A DNA stretch of 9,636 nt from Pseudomonadota bacterium (GTDB taxonomy: Bacteria; Desulfobacterota; Desulfarculia; Desulfarculales; JAHJDS01), in the NCBI GenBank assembly GCA_018812395.1, contig JAHJDS010000080.1, forward strand, positions 1-9,636. The letters run 5' to 3'. Below, one piece after another: positions 1 to 7,323 of the stretch (its first letter is position 1; every line of letters starts with the position of its first letter). The position numbers were made by a program, and so were the translations under genes. The notes beneath the pieces were generated by a model. It was given only the letters and a program-made list of their open reading frames with translations, made no database searches and was not told where the DNA came from.

Positions 1-893
1 CGATCACCTCGACCACCTTCGGCTCGGAGATGATCCTGCTCTACGCGACCGAGGAGCAAAAGCAAAAATTTTTGCCGCCCCTGTGCGCCGGCGAGGCGAT
101 CATCGCCTGCGCCATCACCGAGCCCGACGCCGGCTCGGACGTGACCCAGGCCACGACCACGGCCGTGCGCGACAATGACGAGTGGGTCCTCAATGGCTCG
201 AAGATATTCATCACCAACGGCACCCTCGCCAAATATGTCGTCGTTTTCTGCCTGACCGACCCGGAACACGACGACCGCCACCGCCGCTTTTCGGCGATTC
301 TGGTCGAGACCGACCAGCCGGGCTACCAGGCCACCAAGCTCAAGGGCAAGCTGGGCATCCGGGCCTCGGACACGGCCGAAATCAGCTTGAACGACGTCCG
401 GGCCCCGGCCGAAAACCTGATCGGCCAAGAGGGCCAGGGCTTCTACCAGGTCATGGGCTTTTTGAACCACACCCGGCTGCACATCTGCGCCCAGGCCGTG
501 GGACTGGCCCGGGGTTGTCTCGAGCGTTGTTTGCGCCACGCCAAGTCGCGGGTCCAGTTCGGCCGGCCCCTGGCCGCCTTTCAGGCCACCCAACTCAAGC
601 TGGCCGAGATGGCGACCAACGCCGAGGCGGCCCGGCTGATGTATCAGAAGGCGGCCTGGCTGACCGATCAGGGCACGCCCGATCACGCCCTGGTGGCCAT
701 GGCCAAATGGTTCGCGGCCCGGAGCGCGGTCATCGCCGCCGACGAGGCGGTCCTGCTCCACGGCGGGTACGGTTATTTGGCCGAAACCGACGTCCAGCGG
801 TTCTACCGCGACGCCAAGATCCTGGAAATTTATGAGGGCACCCGCGAGATGGAAAAGCTGATCGTCGCCCGCGAGATTTTAGGGCGGTTTTAA
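1..893 (+). CDS. Acyl-CoA dehydrogenase, C-terminal part (5' end outside window)
   Basis: FAD-dependent acyl-CoA dehydrogenase, which oxidises an acyl-CoA thioester to the 2,3-enoyl-CoA and passes electrons to ETF. The frame is open from base 3 and runs off the left edge; residues before the internal ATG at base 30 (TSTTFGSE) read as normal family sequence, so that ATG is not the start. Visible family signatures: CAITEPDAGSD (bases 108-140), FITNG, the helical motif RVQFGRPLAAFQ near bases 550-585, HGGYGY at 759-776, and IYEGT with the expected catalytic base Glu at codon 834-836. The protein ends in the usual AREILGRF tail, so the 3' end is intact. The substrate (short-chain, branched or cyclic acyl-CoA) cannot be told from this fragment. 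It converges on the next gene with an 80-nt gap in which I see no clear terminator. Confidence 0.95.
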   Translation, partial: ITSTTFGSEMILLYATEEQKQKFLPPLCAGEAIIACAITEPDAGSDVTQATTTAVRDNDEWVLNGSKIFITNGTLAKYVVVFCLTDPEHDDRHRRFSAILVETDQPGYQATKLKGKLGIRASDTAEISLNDVRAPAENLIGQEGQGFYQVMGFLNHTRLHICAQAVGLARGCLERCLRHAKSRVQFGRPLAAFQATQLKLAEMATNAEAARLMYQKAAWLTDQGTPDHALVAMAKWFAARSAVIAADEAVLLHGGYGYLAETDVQRFYRDAKILEIYEGTREMEKLIVAREILGRF

Positions 894-973
894 TCCTGGG
901 CTAAAATTTTATCGCGATGTGAAGGTCGAGTCATCATGGGTCGATTCGGCTTGGCCGACGTTTATGCTTGGTA

Positions 974-1354
974 CTATTTCTTGCCTTTTAGTAATTCATC
1001 CAGACCGGCGAACGGCCGGTGAGTGGTCGTGGACTCCGGCCCCTCACCCGGCGCGGCCGGGGCATAAGCGTCGGCCACCTGATCCCGGGCGTGCTCATTG
1101 TCGTGGCAGTAGAGGCACAGCAGTTCCCAGTTGCCGCCGTCGGGCGGATTGTGGTCGTGGTCGTGGTCCTTGTGGTGGACGGTCAGCTCGCGGAGTTTTT
1201 TGCCCGAAAATTCCCGGCCGCACCGGGCGCAGACCCAGGGGAACAGCTTGAGGGCCTGCTCGCGGTAGGTCTTTTCCCGCTGTTCCTGGCGGGCCCTGGC
1301 CTCGGCCACGATCCGCTCCGAGGCGTTGCTATCTAACGAATTGTTTGATGTCAT
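974..1354 (-). CDS. yajD: YajD-type HNH nuclease family protein
   Basis: Small (126 aa) HNH-fold protein resembling Escherichia coli YajD, from memory of that family: PWVCxRCxREF, LRELTVHH, and NWELLCLYCHDxEH are all present in order. Two CxxC knuckles (C42/C45 and C80/C83) would bind a structural zinc. H60-H61, N75 and H88 supply the HNH (beta-beta-alpha metal) active site, with an Asp/His-rich stretch (DHDHDH) at 63-68. The start is ATG at 1354, supported by a GAGG Shine-Dalgarno 8 nt upstream on the minus strand. The N-terminal 35 residues are charged and helical, longer than I recall for E. coli YajD. Substrate and role of this family are not established. It is divergent from the NB-ARC gene, but YajD homologues are common housekeeping-type genes, so adjacency alone is not evidence of a defence function. 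Confidence 0.93.
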   Translation of the reverse strand: MTSNNSLDSNASERIVAEARARQEQREKTYREQALKLFPWVCARCGREFSGKKLRELTVHHKDHDHDHNPPDGGNWELLCLYCHDNEHARDQVADAYAPAAPGEGPESTTTHRPFAGLDELLKGKK

Positions 1355-1394
1355 GCGCCCGTCCTCGATGGGTTAGCCCATAACGTGCGACCAT

Positions 1395-1446
1395 CGCCTG
1401 ATTGGCGAGCATGGTAGCCTAACAGGCGGACGCCGGTCAACCGGCG
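1395..1446. promoter_or_regulatory. Divergent intergenic region with two adjacent inverted repeats
   Basis: The 188 nt between the divergent YajD-like and NB-ARC genes must hold both promoters. Two inverted repeats sit side by side: CGCCTG (1395-1400) with CAGGCG (1423-1428), and CGCCGG (1431-1436) with CCGGCG (1441-1446) around the loop TCAA. The second is followed on the plus strand by CTTTGTTGT, so it could be a weak attenuator; either could be an operator. I could not find a convincing -35/-10 pair. The stretch from about 1480 to 1530 is AT-rich and is where a promoter for the plus-strand gene would most likely lie. Short stems like these also arise by chance in GC-rich DNA. Confidence 0.25.
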
Positions 1447-1542
1447 CTTTGTTGTGCCGCGATGAAAAGGGGGTGCCCTTGAGGGAACAATTTGATAACA
1501 TGACCTCACGATTAAATGGTTTAGTAGAAAGTGGGGCTGGGG

Positions 1543-4095
1543 ATGCCCAAGAAAAAATCGTTTGTGGCCCTCGTTGGCAAGGCGGCCCTTGGCCAGTGGC
1601 GGACCGAGATCAGCAAGAAGTTAGATTCTTGGGTGCTTGACGAAAATATCAAGGAAATATTCAACGAGACTCTTTCGGCTCACCACAGAATCATATTTCT
1701 CTGTCAGAAAAGCGAAGACTTTGGCAAAGAGATATTTGCCTTGGCCGGGGGAGATACCGTCGTCGTGGACGAGCTTTTTTCGGCAGCGGACGCCTACATC
1801 AGGAATCCGGACCTTGAAGGTGTGGAGGCTTACCTCTCGGCCGAGGCCTTGCTTGATGATTTGAAAAAATTCAGCATCGGACTTTTAAACGCCTTCCGCA
1901 AAGTATCTGCTAAAAGCGGGGAAGTCCCGGCAGGATTCATGAATTTCCGTCATGATCTGCAGCATCATCCGCTGGAAAAGAGAGAGGTCAAGGAACCCGA
2001 AGCAGCGCCGCCGGTCTACCTGCCCCACCGGCGGAATAGACTGCTGCGGCATTACGAGGACTGGATTAAAAAAATCGGGGAGACGCTGGGCCAGGCGGGA
2101 CAGGCAACGGTCGAGCAGAAGGCCGTTGACCGGGCGGCCGGCGGGCTGGACGCGGCGGTTACGGGGCAGGGCGGGATCGGCAAGACGGCCATGGCCAATG
2201 AGTACGCCTGGACCCACCAAGCCGATTACCCCGGCGGGGTCTTTTGGCTCCAGATGGACCTGGGGCCGGCCCAGGCCCTGACCGAGGCGGCGAACAGGTT
2301 GGGATGGGCTATACCTGACAACCTGAACGATCAACAGGTCAGAGACCTGGTCCTGAGAAAAATCGGGGAGAGCCGTGGGCTGAAGCTGATCGTCCTGGAC
2401 AACCTGGAAGAACCGGCCGTCCCGGCCGAACTGAACCTGCCGGACGCCCACTTGCTGGTCACCACCCGGCGGACGGACGTCGATTTGCCGCCGGTGAAGA
2501 TGGACCTGCCGCCGGAAGACGACGCCCTAGACATCTTCCTGGGCTACGCCGATCTGGACCCGACCGATCTGGGCGAGGCCGAAACCCCGGCGGCCCGGGC
2601 CATCTGCGAACGGGTGGGTTTTCTGCCCCTGGCCCTGGAGATCCTGGGCAAGGTGGCCCGTAAAACGGCCCTGGCCGATCTGACCGACGACCTGGGCGAT
2701 GTGCTGGAACACCAGGCCACGGTCCACGGCAAGAAGGGTGAGATCCTGTCCATTGGCGCGGCCCTGGCCCTGGCCGAAAGCCAATACGGCCATGCCCGGG
2801 CCGTGGAGGCCCTCACCTATCTGGGTTACTTTCATCCCGAGCACATCGATCCGGGCCTGCTGGGCCTGGTCATGGAGGTGGAGGAGGAAGAGGCGAGAGA
2901 AATACTCGAGGCCCTGGCCGAGTTTTCGGTGATCCAGCCCCGGCACGAGGCGGGCGGCTACGTGGCCCACCGACTGGTCCAGGAAGCGGCCCGGGGGCTG
3001 GACCCCCAGAAGCAGGCGGGCACTCGTGTCGTGTCGGTCCTGGACGCGATCATCCGGGCCGTCTCGGAAAAGGGGGCTTACCAGACGGCTTACCCGCTGA
3101 TCCCCCATTTACTACACATCGCAGGATTCAGCCGAGAGTTTACTGATGAGGATGCGTTCCCAAACGTGTTAGTATTGGTTCGATGGGCCGAATACTTGAA
3201 AAACAGCGGCGTGTATTCCTCGTCTGAAGCCGTGTCGCAAACTTGCTTGGCCCGGATGGGAAAGGCCAAGGGCGAGGACCACCCCGATTACGCCATCAAT
3301 CTGAACAACCTGGCCGGGGTGCTTCGGTCCCAGGGCAGGTACGAAGAGGCGGAGGCCCTCTATCGCCGCGCCCTGGCGATCGATGAACAGACCATCGGCC
3401 CCGACCACCCCGATTACGCCACCCATCTGAACAACCTGGCCTTGGTGCTGCAGGCCCAAGGCAAGTACGAAGAGGCGGAGGCCCTCTATCGCCGCGCCCT
3501 GGCGATAGATGAACAGACCATCGGCCCCGACCACCCCGACTACGCCATCCGTCTGAACAACCTAGCCTTGGTGCTTTGGTCCCAGGGCAAGTACGAAGAG
3601 GCCGAGGCCCTCTATCGCCGCGCCCTGGCGATCGATGAACAGACCATCGGCACCGACCACCCCGAGTACGCTGTGCATCTGAACAACCTGGCCTTGGTGC
3701 TGGAGTCCCAAGGCAAGTACGAAGAGGCGGAGGCCCTCTATCGCCGGGCCCTGTCGATTACTGAGGAGGCTGTCGGTAGTGGCCACCCCTCTTACGCCAT
3801 CCGTCTGAACAACCTGGGTTCAATCCTTTTGGCCCAGGGCAAGTACCACGAAGTAGAGACGGTGGTCCGCCGTGTATTAGAGATTGACGAAAAAACAATC
3901 GGCACGGATCATCCGACATATGCCCAACATCTGGCTAATCTCGCCGTCGTGCTTGCGGCTCAAAATAAATTGGACGAAGCCGAGCAAAGTTATCGTCGCG
4001 CCCTGGCGATCAGCCTTGAGGCCCTGGGCCCGGAGCATCCGCAGACCCAGACCATCCAGCACAACCTGGACAAATTCCTCGCCTCCAAGAAATAG
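1543..4095 (+). CDS. NB-ARC (STAND-class) NTPase with novel N-terminal domain and C-terminal TPRs
   Basis: 850-residue predicted signal-transduction NTPase. Residues 1 to about 155 form a mostly helical domain I do not recognise; by analogy with STAND proteins it is where an effector or adaptor would sit. The NB-ARC module follows: Walker A GQGGIGKT (208-215), Walker B LKLIVLDN with Asp286, the TTRR sensor motif (307-310), and GFLPLALEIL from 359. The winged-helix/linker region ends in the bacterial NB-ARC-TPR hallmark HRLVQEAAR (from His476). Seven 42-residue TPRs of the kinesin-light-chain type (NNLAxVLxxQGKYEEAEALYRRAL) have equivalent positions at 558, 600, 642, 684, 726, 768 and 810; the first is degenerate. 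Start: in-frame TAG TAG at 1522-1527 limits it to GTG 1531 or ATG 1543; I prefer the ATG, though neither has a strong Shine-Dalgarno. The 5' 400 nt are visibly more AT-rich than the NTPase part. Regulation by ligand binding to the TPRs, and a defence role, are inference. Confidence 0.93.
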   Translation: MPKKKSFVALVGKAALGQWRTEISKKLDSWVLDENIKEIFNETLSAHHRIIFLCQKSEDFGKEIFALAGGDTVVVDELFSAADAYIRNPDLEGVEAYLSAEALLDDLKKFSIGLLNAFRKVSAKSGEVPAGFMNFRHDLQHHPLEKREVKEPEAAPPVYLPHRRNRLLRHYEDWIKKIGETLGQAGQATVEQKAVDRAAGGLDAAVTGQGGIGKTAMANEYAWTHQADYPGGVFWLQMDLGPAQALTEAANRLGWAIPDNLNDQQVRDLVLRKIGESRGLKLIVLDNLEEPAVPAELNLPDAHLLVTTRRTDVDLPPVKMDLPPEDDALDIFLGYADLDPTDLGEAETPAARAICERVGFLPLALEILGKVARKTALADLTDDLGDVLEHQATVHGKKGEILSIGAALALAESQYGHARAVEALTYLGYFHPEHIDPGLLGLVMEVEEEEAREILEALAEFSVIQPRHEAGGYVAHRLVQEAARGLDPQKQAGTRVVSVLDAIIRAVSEKGAYQTAYPLIPHLLHIAGFSREFTDEDAFPNVLVLVRWAEYLKNSGVYSSSEAVSQTCLARMGKAKGEDHPDYAINLNNLAGVLRSQGRYEEAEALYRRALAIDEQTIGPDHPDYATHLNNLALVLQAQGKYEEAEALYRRALAIDEQTIGPDHPDYAIRLNNLALVLWSQGKYEEAEALYRRALAIDEQTIGTDHPEYAVHLNNLALVLESQGKYEEAEALYRRALSITEEAVGSGHPSYAIRLNNLGSILLAQGKYHEVETVVRRVLEIDEKTIGTDHPTYAQHLANLAVVLAAQNKLDEAEQSYRRALAISLEALGPEHPQTQTIQHNLDKFLASKK
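3277..4032 (+). repeat. Six 126-bp tandem repeats encoding TPR units
   Basis: Coding tandem repeat inside the NB-ARC gene. Unit boundaries, taken at the GAYCAYCC-type codons for (D/G)HP, fall at 3277, 3403, 3529, 3655, 3781 and 3907, with the same motif again (GAGCATCC) at 4033, so the period is exactly 126 bp (42 codons). Units 1-4 are very close in DNA: by hand, units 2 and 3 differ at about 12 of 126 positions, mostly in the codons for the variable helix-A positions. Units 5 and 6 are clearly more diverged. The near-identity of the first four points to recent duplication or gene conversion, and copy number could vary between strains. The spacing keeps the reading frame, so gain or loss of units would not inactivate the protein. 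Confidence 0.9.
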
Positions 4096-4156
4096 TCTCG
4101 ACCGAAAGAAAGGCCGCTGGGCCGCGACGCGACTCCGACGGCCTAAACTCATCCTT

Positions 4157-4175
4157 GTTCCGCCGAAGGCGGAAC
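4157..4175. terminator. Short stem-loop after the NB-ARC gene, possible weak terminator
   Basis: GTTCCGCC (4157-4164) and GGCGGAAC (4168-4175) form a perfect 8-bp stem with a 3-nt loop, 61 nt after the NB-ARC stop. On the plus strand it is followed by GAAACATAAAA, not a T tract, so classic intrinsic termination is doubtful. It is the only strong hairpin between that stop codon and the repeat element that begins at 4198, and it might instead be part of that element's flank. Confidence 0.3.
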
Positions 4176-4197
4176 GAAACATAAAATAGGTTTCCCT

Positions 4198-4227
4198 CGC
4201 GGCGCAATTCCTCATTATCGCGCCGCG
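4198..4227. repeat. GC palindrome shared by E1 and E3 (copy 1)
   Basis: CGCGGCGC (4198-4205) and GCGCCGCG (4220-4227) are perfect 8-bp inverted arms around a 14-nt AT-rich loop. The whole 30 nt, loop included, recurs without a mismatch at 9406-9435 in the same orientation. Identity of the loop as well as the arms means the block is a true duplicated sequence, not just similar base composition. It marks one end of the E1/E3 homology and may be an element terminus. Confidence 0.75.
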
Positions 4228-4560
4228 TTGATCGCCAAGTCTCCATCGTCGGAGCACTGCACCGCTAAACGTTGGGGTAAAAACGTCCTTGTTTCGTGGG
4301 TTCTTAGGGGAGGTGCGACGCCGCACGGGCGTAATTGGTCCAGGCTCGCAGTACTTCGTGCGCCTGGGCACGGCCTAACATCGGGTCTGCTTGTGGCGCG
4401 AGCCACCCCCTAAGTCGCAGGGGAGTCCAGAGGGGCCTTGCGACCGAGGCCCCTCTGGTCCTGGGGGGGTCGCGGGGGGCTGGAAGAAAACCCCCCGCAT
4501 AGATAGACGATCTTATTCCTTTAATGAATTTTTCCCGCCGACGGGGTATGGCCCCGCCCC
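4198..4560 (-). repeat. Structured intergenic repeat element, copy E1
   Basis: Non-coding element that matches two other places in the window. Read on the minus strand it starts near 4560 with a small GGGG/CCCC hairpin. It continues with ATTCATTAAAGGAATAAG (4529-4512) and GCGGGGGG/CCCCCCGC (4498-4491 with 4479-4472). Next is a perfect 12-bp stem CCAGAGGGGCCT/AGGCCCCTCTGG around 4460-4427, then CTTAGGGGGTGGC with a GTGGC/GCCAC hairpin near 4411-4393. A CCAGGC/GCCTGG hairpin (about 4366-4339), AATTACGC, a GTGCG/CGCAC hairpin (4326-4313) and CTAAGAACCC (4308-4299) follow. The part from 4560 to 4299 matches E2 at 8898-9142. The remainder, 4308 to 4198, matches E3 at 9406-9517 and ends in a GC palindrome. 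I see no convincing open reading frame. It may be a mobile non-autonomous element or a structured RNA. Confidence 0.6.
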
Positions 4561-4588
4561 ACGAACGGTGGGGTACAGGGAAGTGGAA

Positions 4589-4623
4589 GAAGGCCCCCCG
4601 CATGCAAAACGCGGGGGGCCTTC
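4589..4623 (-). terminator. Intrinsic terminator of the kinase-usp-M16 operon
   Basis: Perfect 13-bp stem, GAAGGCCCCCCGC (4589-4601) with GCGGGGGGCCTTC (4611-4623), and a 9-nt loop ATGCAAAAC. It begins 20 nt past the M16 stop codon in the direction of transcription. On the minus strand the core stem is followed by TTCTTCCACTT, a T-rich but imperfect tract. Plus-strand 4584-4603, the loop-proximal arm and tail, is nearly repeated at 4481-4500 inside E1 (18 of 20 identical by hand). Confidence 0.75.
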
Positions 4624-4642
4624 CGCTCTTAAAAACGTCGGC

Positions 4643-7291
4643 TTATTTGGGCTTGACCGGGCCGACGGTCACCAGCAGGCTCCGTTTAAAACGCAGGTAT
4701 TTTTTCGCCACCCGCAGGACGTCGGCTCGGGTCACCTTGTTGATCCGCTCGGCGTACTTGCGCTTGTAGTCCCAGCCGAGGCCGTAGCGCTGGTACAGGG
4801 CCATCTCGAGGGCCTGGGCCGAGTTCCGCTGCAGCCCGACCTCCATGGTGCCGATAATGTGGCGCTTGGCGTCACCAAGCTCGACGACGGTGATCGGCTG
4901 CTTGATCAGTTTGGCGAGTTCCCGGTACAGCCCGGCGATGGCCCGTGACATCTTGGCCGCGGCCGTGCCGATGTAGACCGCCACGTAGCCGCGGCTGAGC
5001 CCCTGGCTCTGGATGCAGACCACGCTGTAGGCCAAGGAGCGCTTGTCCCTCAGGTTGATGAACAGCCGGCCGCCCATGCCGTTTAGGACCGAGGTCAGGA
5101 TGTCCAGGGCGAACACGTCCGGGCTGTCGAGCCTCAGGCCCCGGAAGCCGTACAGGATGTGGACCTGCCGCTTGCCCTGACGGACGACGGAGGCCACGAT
5201 CGACTTCTTGAACCGGGGTTCGGCGGCGATCCGGGGCATCTTGAAGCCGGGTTTGAAGTGGCCGAACAGCTTCTTGACCAAGGCCAGGGTTTTGGCCGGG
5301 TCCACGTCGCCGACCACGGCCAGGACCATGTTGTCGGGCACGGCGTACTTTTTCCACCAGGCGGCCAGGGTCTGGCCGGTCATCTTCATCACCACCCCGG
5401 GCGTGCCCAGGGGATCGAGGCCGTAGGGGTGGGGCAGGAACATCTTCTTGTTGAACAGGCGAACGGCGGTCGAGGTCAGCGAGTCCTTGCGGCGCAAGAT
5501 GGCCGCGACGATGTCGCGCTTGACCTTTTTAAGTTCCGACTCGGGGAAGGTCGGCGCGGTGGCCACCTCGGCCAGGAGTTTCATCCCCGGCTCGAAGAAC
5601 CGGCTGAGGAAAGTGGCGTGCAGGCCGAAGGAATTCTTGCCGGCAAAACCGCCGACCGACCCGGCCATGGACTCGACCCGCTTGGCCAGTTGGCGGGCGG
5701 TGTAGTTTTTCGTCCCCCGGGTGAGCATCGGGGAGAGCAGGGCGTTGATGCCGTTGGTCTTTTTGGTTTCGAACCTGAGGCCGCCCAGCATCACCAGCCG
5801 GGCCGACCAGACCGGGACGTTCTTGTTGACCTTGATCAAAAGCGTCAGGCCGTTTTTGAGCTTGTACTTGAAGATCCGGGGCGCCTTCTTGGCGGCCGCC
5901 TTTTTCGGCCCGGCCGCGACCTCGGCCCGCTTCGAGATTTGGGCGATGTCCTTGGCCGTCAGGCCCAGCTTGGCCTGCTGGGGCACCATGACGATGACCG
6001 TCAGGTTGCGGGTGGTCAGGTACCGCCGGGCGACCCGCAGCAGGTCGGTGTCGGTCACCGCCTCGACCCGGGTGACGTAGCGGTCCAGGCGCTCGATGCC
6101 GCCGCCGTTGGTCTCGGCGCTGCCCAGGGTCCGGGCCTGGCCCTGGACGGTCTGACGGTTGAAGATGAAATCCGAGGTGATGTTGAGCTTGATCCTTTTC
6201 AGTTCCTCGTCCGAGGCGGGCCTGTTCCGGGCGGCGTAGACCGATTGCAGGGTCTTGGCCAGGGCGGCCTTGATGTTCTTGGGGGCCAGGGTCAGGAACA
6301 CGCCGAACAGTCCGGGGTCGCGCGGGGTGAAGGCGAAGGCGCTGACGCTGTGGACCAGTTGGGTCTTGTCCCGGAGTTCGCGGTACAGCCAGCTCGTCCG
6401 GCCGCTGCCCAGGACCATGGCCAGGATGTCCAGGGGCTCCTCGTCCGGGTGGCCCAGGCCGACCGGGATGTGCCAGCCCAGGGCGACGCGGGCGACCGAG
6501 ACCTTGGCCCTCAAAATCTTGATCCGGATGCCCTTCTGCGGGGGCTCATGGGACAATGTCACCTTGGGGACCGGGAGCACGGGCAGGTGGCTGAAGGCCT
6601 TGGTCAGCTTGGCGATGACCTTTTTCTTGTCGAAATCGCCGACGGCGACGATGACCATGTTGCCCGGCACGTACCAGCGTTTCATGTAGTCCTTGATCAT
6701 CTTCCGGCTGAAGGACTTGATGTGCTTGGGCTCGCCCAGGATGGCCCGGCGGTAGTTGTGGGTGGTGAAGGCCGTCTTGAACAGGGCCCGCCACAGCCGG
6801 CTGCTGGGCTTGTCTTGGTTCATCCGCCACTCCTCGAGGACGACCTTGCGCTCCCGCCGGATCTCGACCGGGTCGAACACCGAATTCTGGATGGCGTCGG
6901 CCAGGACGTCGATGGCCGTGTTAAAGTAGCGGCTGGCCATGGTGACGTAGTAGTAGGTGTAGTCGTAGCTGGTGCCGGCGTTGATCGACCCGCCGGCGGA
7001 CTCGATCTGTCGCGACACGGCGCCCGTGGGCCGGGTCGGGGTGCCCTTGAAGATCATGTGCTCGATGAAGTGGGTGATGCCGTTCTCGAGGGGCCGCTCC
7101 AGCCTGGCCCCGGCCCGGACCCAGACCTGGAGCGAGGCCACCGGCGAGGCATGGTCCTCGAGGACGATCAGGGTCAGGCCGTTCTTGAGTTTGACGCGCT
7201 CGGCCCGGGGGGCGGCCAGGGCCGTCACCCCCAGGGCGACCACGGCCGCGATCAAGGTCAGGACGAACAGTCGACGTAAATATTGGGACAC
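4643..7291 (-). CDS. Exported dual-domain M16 family zinc metallopeptidase
   Basis: 882-residue insulinase-like (pitrilysin, M16) peptidase with two fused halves, near the usual length of fused bacterial M16 proteins. Residues 1-28 are a signal peptide (YLRR, then a hydrophobic core, cleavage likely after ALA), so it acts in the periplasm or envelope. The first half carries the inverted zinc motif HFIEH (H74, E77 catalytic, H78) with the downstream RERKVVLEE giving E147 and the third ligand E154, exactly 76 residues after H78. The second half starts after a Lys/Ala-rich linker (about 455-470); the site matching HFIEH reads ALLSP, so it is non-catalytic, as expected for one half of the clamshell. 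Start: GTG 7291 with GGAGGT 4 nt upstream; the frame is open further upstream but that part only mirrors the usp gene. It lies 32 nt after usp and is last in the operon. Natural substrates are unknown. Confidence 0.95.
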   Translation of the reverse strand: MSQYLRRLFVLTLIAAVVALGVTALAAPRAERVKLKNGLTLIVLEDHASPVASLQVWVRAGARLERPLENGITHFIEHMIFKGTPTRPTGAVSRQIESAGGSINAGTSYDYTYYYVTMASRYFNTAIDVLADAIQNSVFDPVEIRRERKVVLEEWRMNQDKPSSRLWRALFKTAFTTHNYRRAILGEPKHIKSFSRKMIKDYMKRWYVPGNMVIVAVGDFDKKKVIAKLTKAFSHLPVLPVPKVTLSHEPPQKGIRIKILRAKVSVARVALGWHIPVGLGHPDEEPLDILAMVLGSGRTSWLYRELRDKTQLVHSVSAFAFTPRDPGLFGVFLTLAPKNIKAALAKTLQSVYAARNRPASDEELKRIKLNITSDFIFNRQTVQGQARTLGSAETNGGGIERLDRYVTRVEAVTDTDLLRVARRYLTTRNLTVIVMVPQQAKLGLTAKDIAQISKRAEVAAGPKKAAAKKAPRIFKYKLKNGLTLLIKVNKNVPVWSARLVMLGGLRFETKKTNGINALLSPMLTRGTKNYTARQLAKRVESMAGSVGGFAGKNSFGLHATFLSRFFEPGMKLLAEVATAPTFPESELKKVKRDIVAAILRRKDSLTSTAVRLFNKKMFLPHPYGLDPLGTPGVVMKMTGQTLAAWWKKYAVPDNMVLAVVGDVDPAKTLALVKKLFGHFKPGFKMPRIAAEPRFKKSIVASVVRQGKRQVHILYGFRGLRLDSPDVFALDILTSVLNGMGGRLFINLRDKRSLAYSVVCIQSQGLSRGYVAVYIGTAAAKMSRAIAGLYRELAKLIKQPITVVELGDAKRHIIGTMEVGLQRNSAQALEMALYQRYGLGWDYKRKYAERINKVTRADVLRVAKKYLRFKRSLLVTVGPVKPK

Positions 7292-7295
7292 GTTT

Positions 7296-7301
7296 ACCTC
7301 C
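7296..7301 (-). promoter_or_regulatory. Ribosome binding site that fixes the M16 start
   Basis: Minus-strand GGAGGT, 4 nt before GTG 7291. It decides against longer starts in the same open frame, which would extend 67 codons into the usp gene without a signal peptide at the N terminus. Confidence 0.85.
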
Positions 7302-7323
7302 GGTTGGAATGGGCGCGGGGCGG

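Noticed and set aside
919..1336. Plus-strand open frames across the YajD-like gene
   Set aside because: They are antisense to a gene with intact HNH and zinc-knuckle residues, and their own sequences are low-complexity (Val-rich or Arg/Gly-rich).
1449..1640. Separate 63-codon gene upstream of and overlapping the NB-ARC start
   Set aside because: It has no good ribosome site and no family match, and more than half of it overlaps the NB-ARC coding region in another frame. It is kept only as a hint of a possible old frameshift.
3277..4032. Regular repeats resembling a CRISPR-like array
   Set aside because: The 126-bp period is a multiple of three, is open in one frame, encodes TPR helices throughout, and has no unique spacers.
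5159..7279. 706-codon open frame on the plus strand opposite the M16 gene
   Set aside because: It lies wholly antisense to a well-supported M16 gene. Its Gly/Leu/Asp/Gln-rich sequence (repeated GQG, DRDV, GLG) is what the complement of GC-rich codons gives, and no domain is visible.
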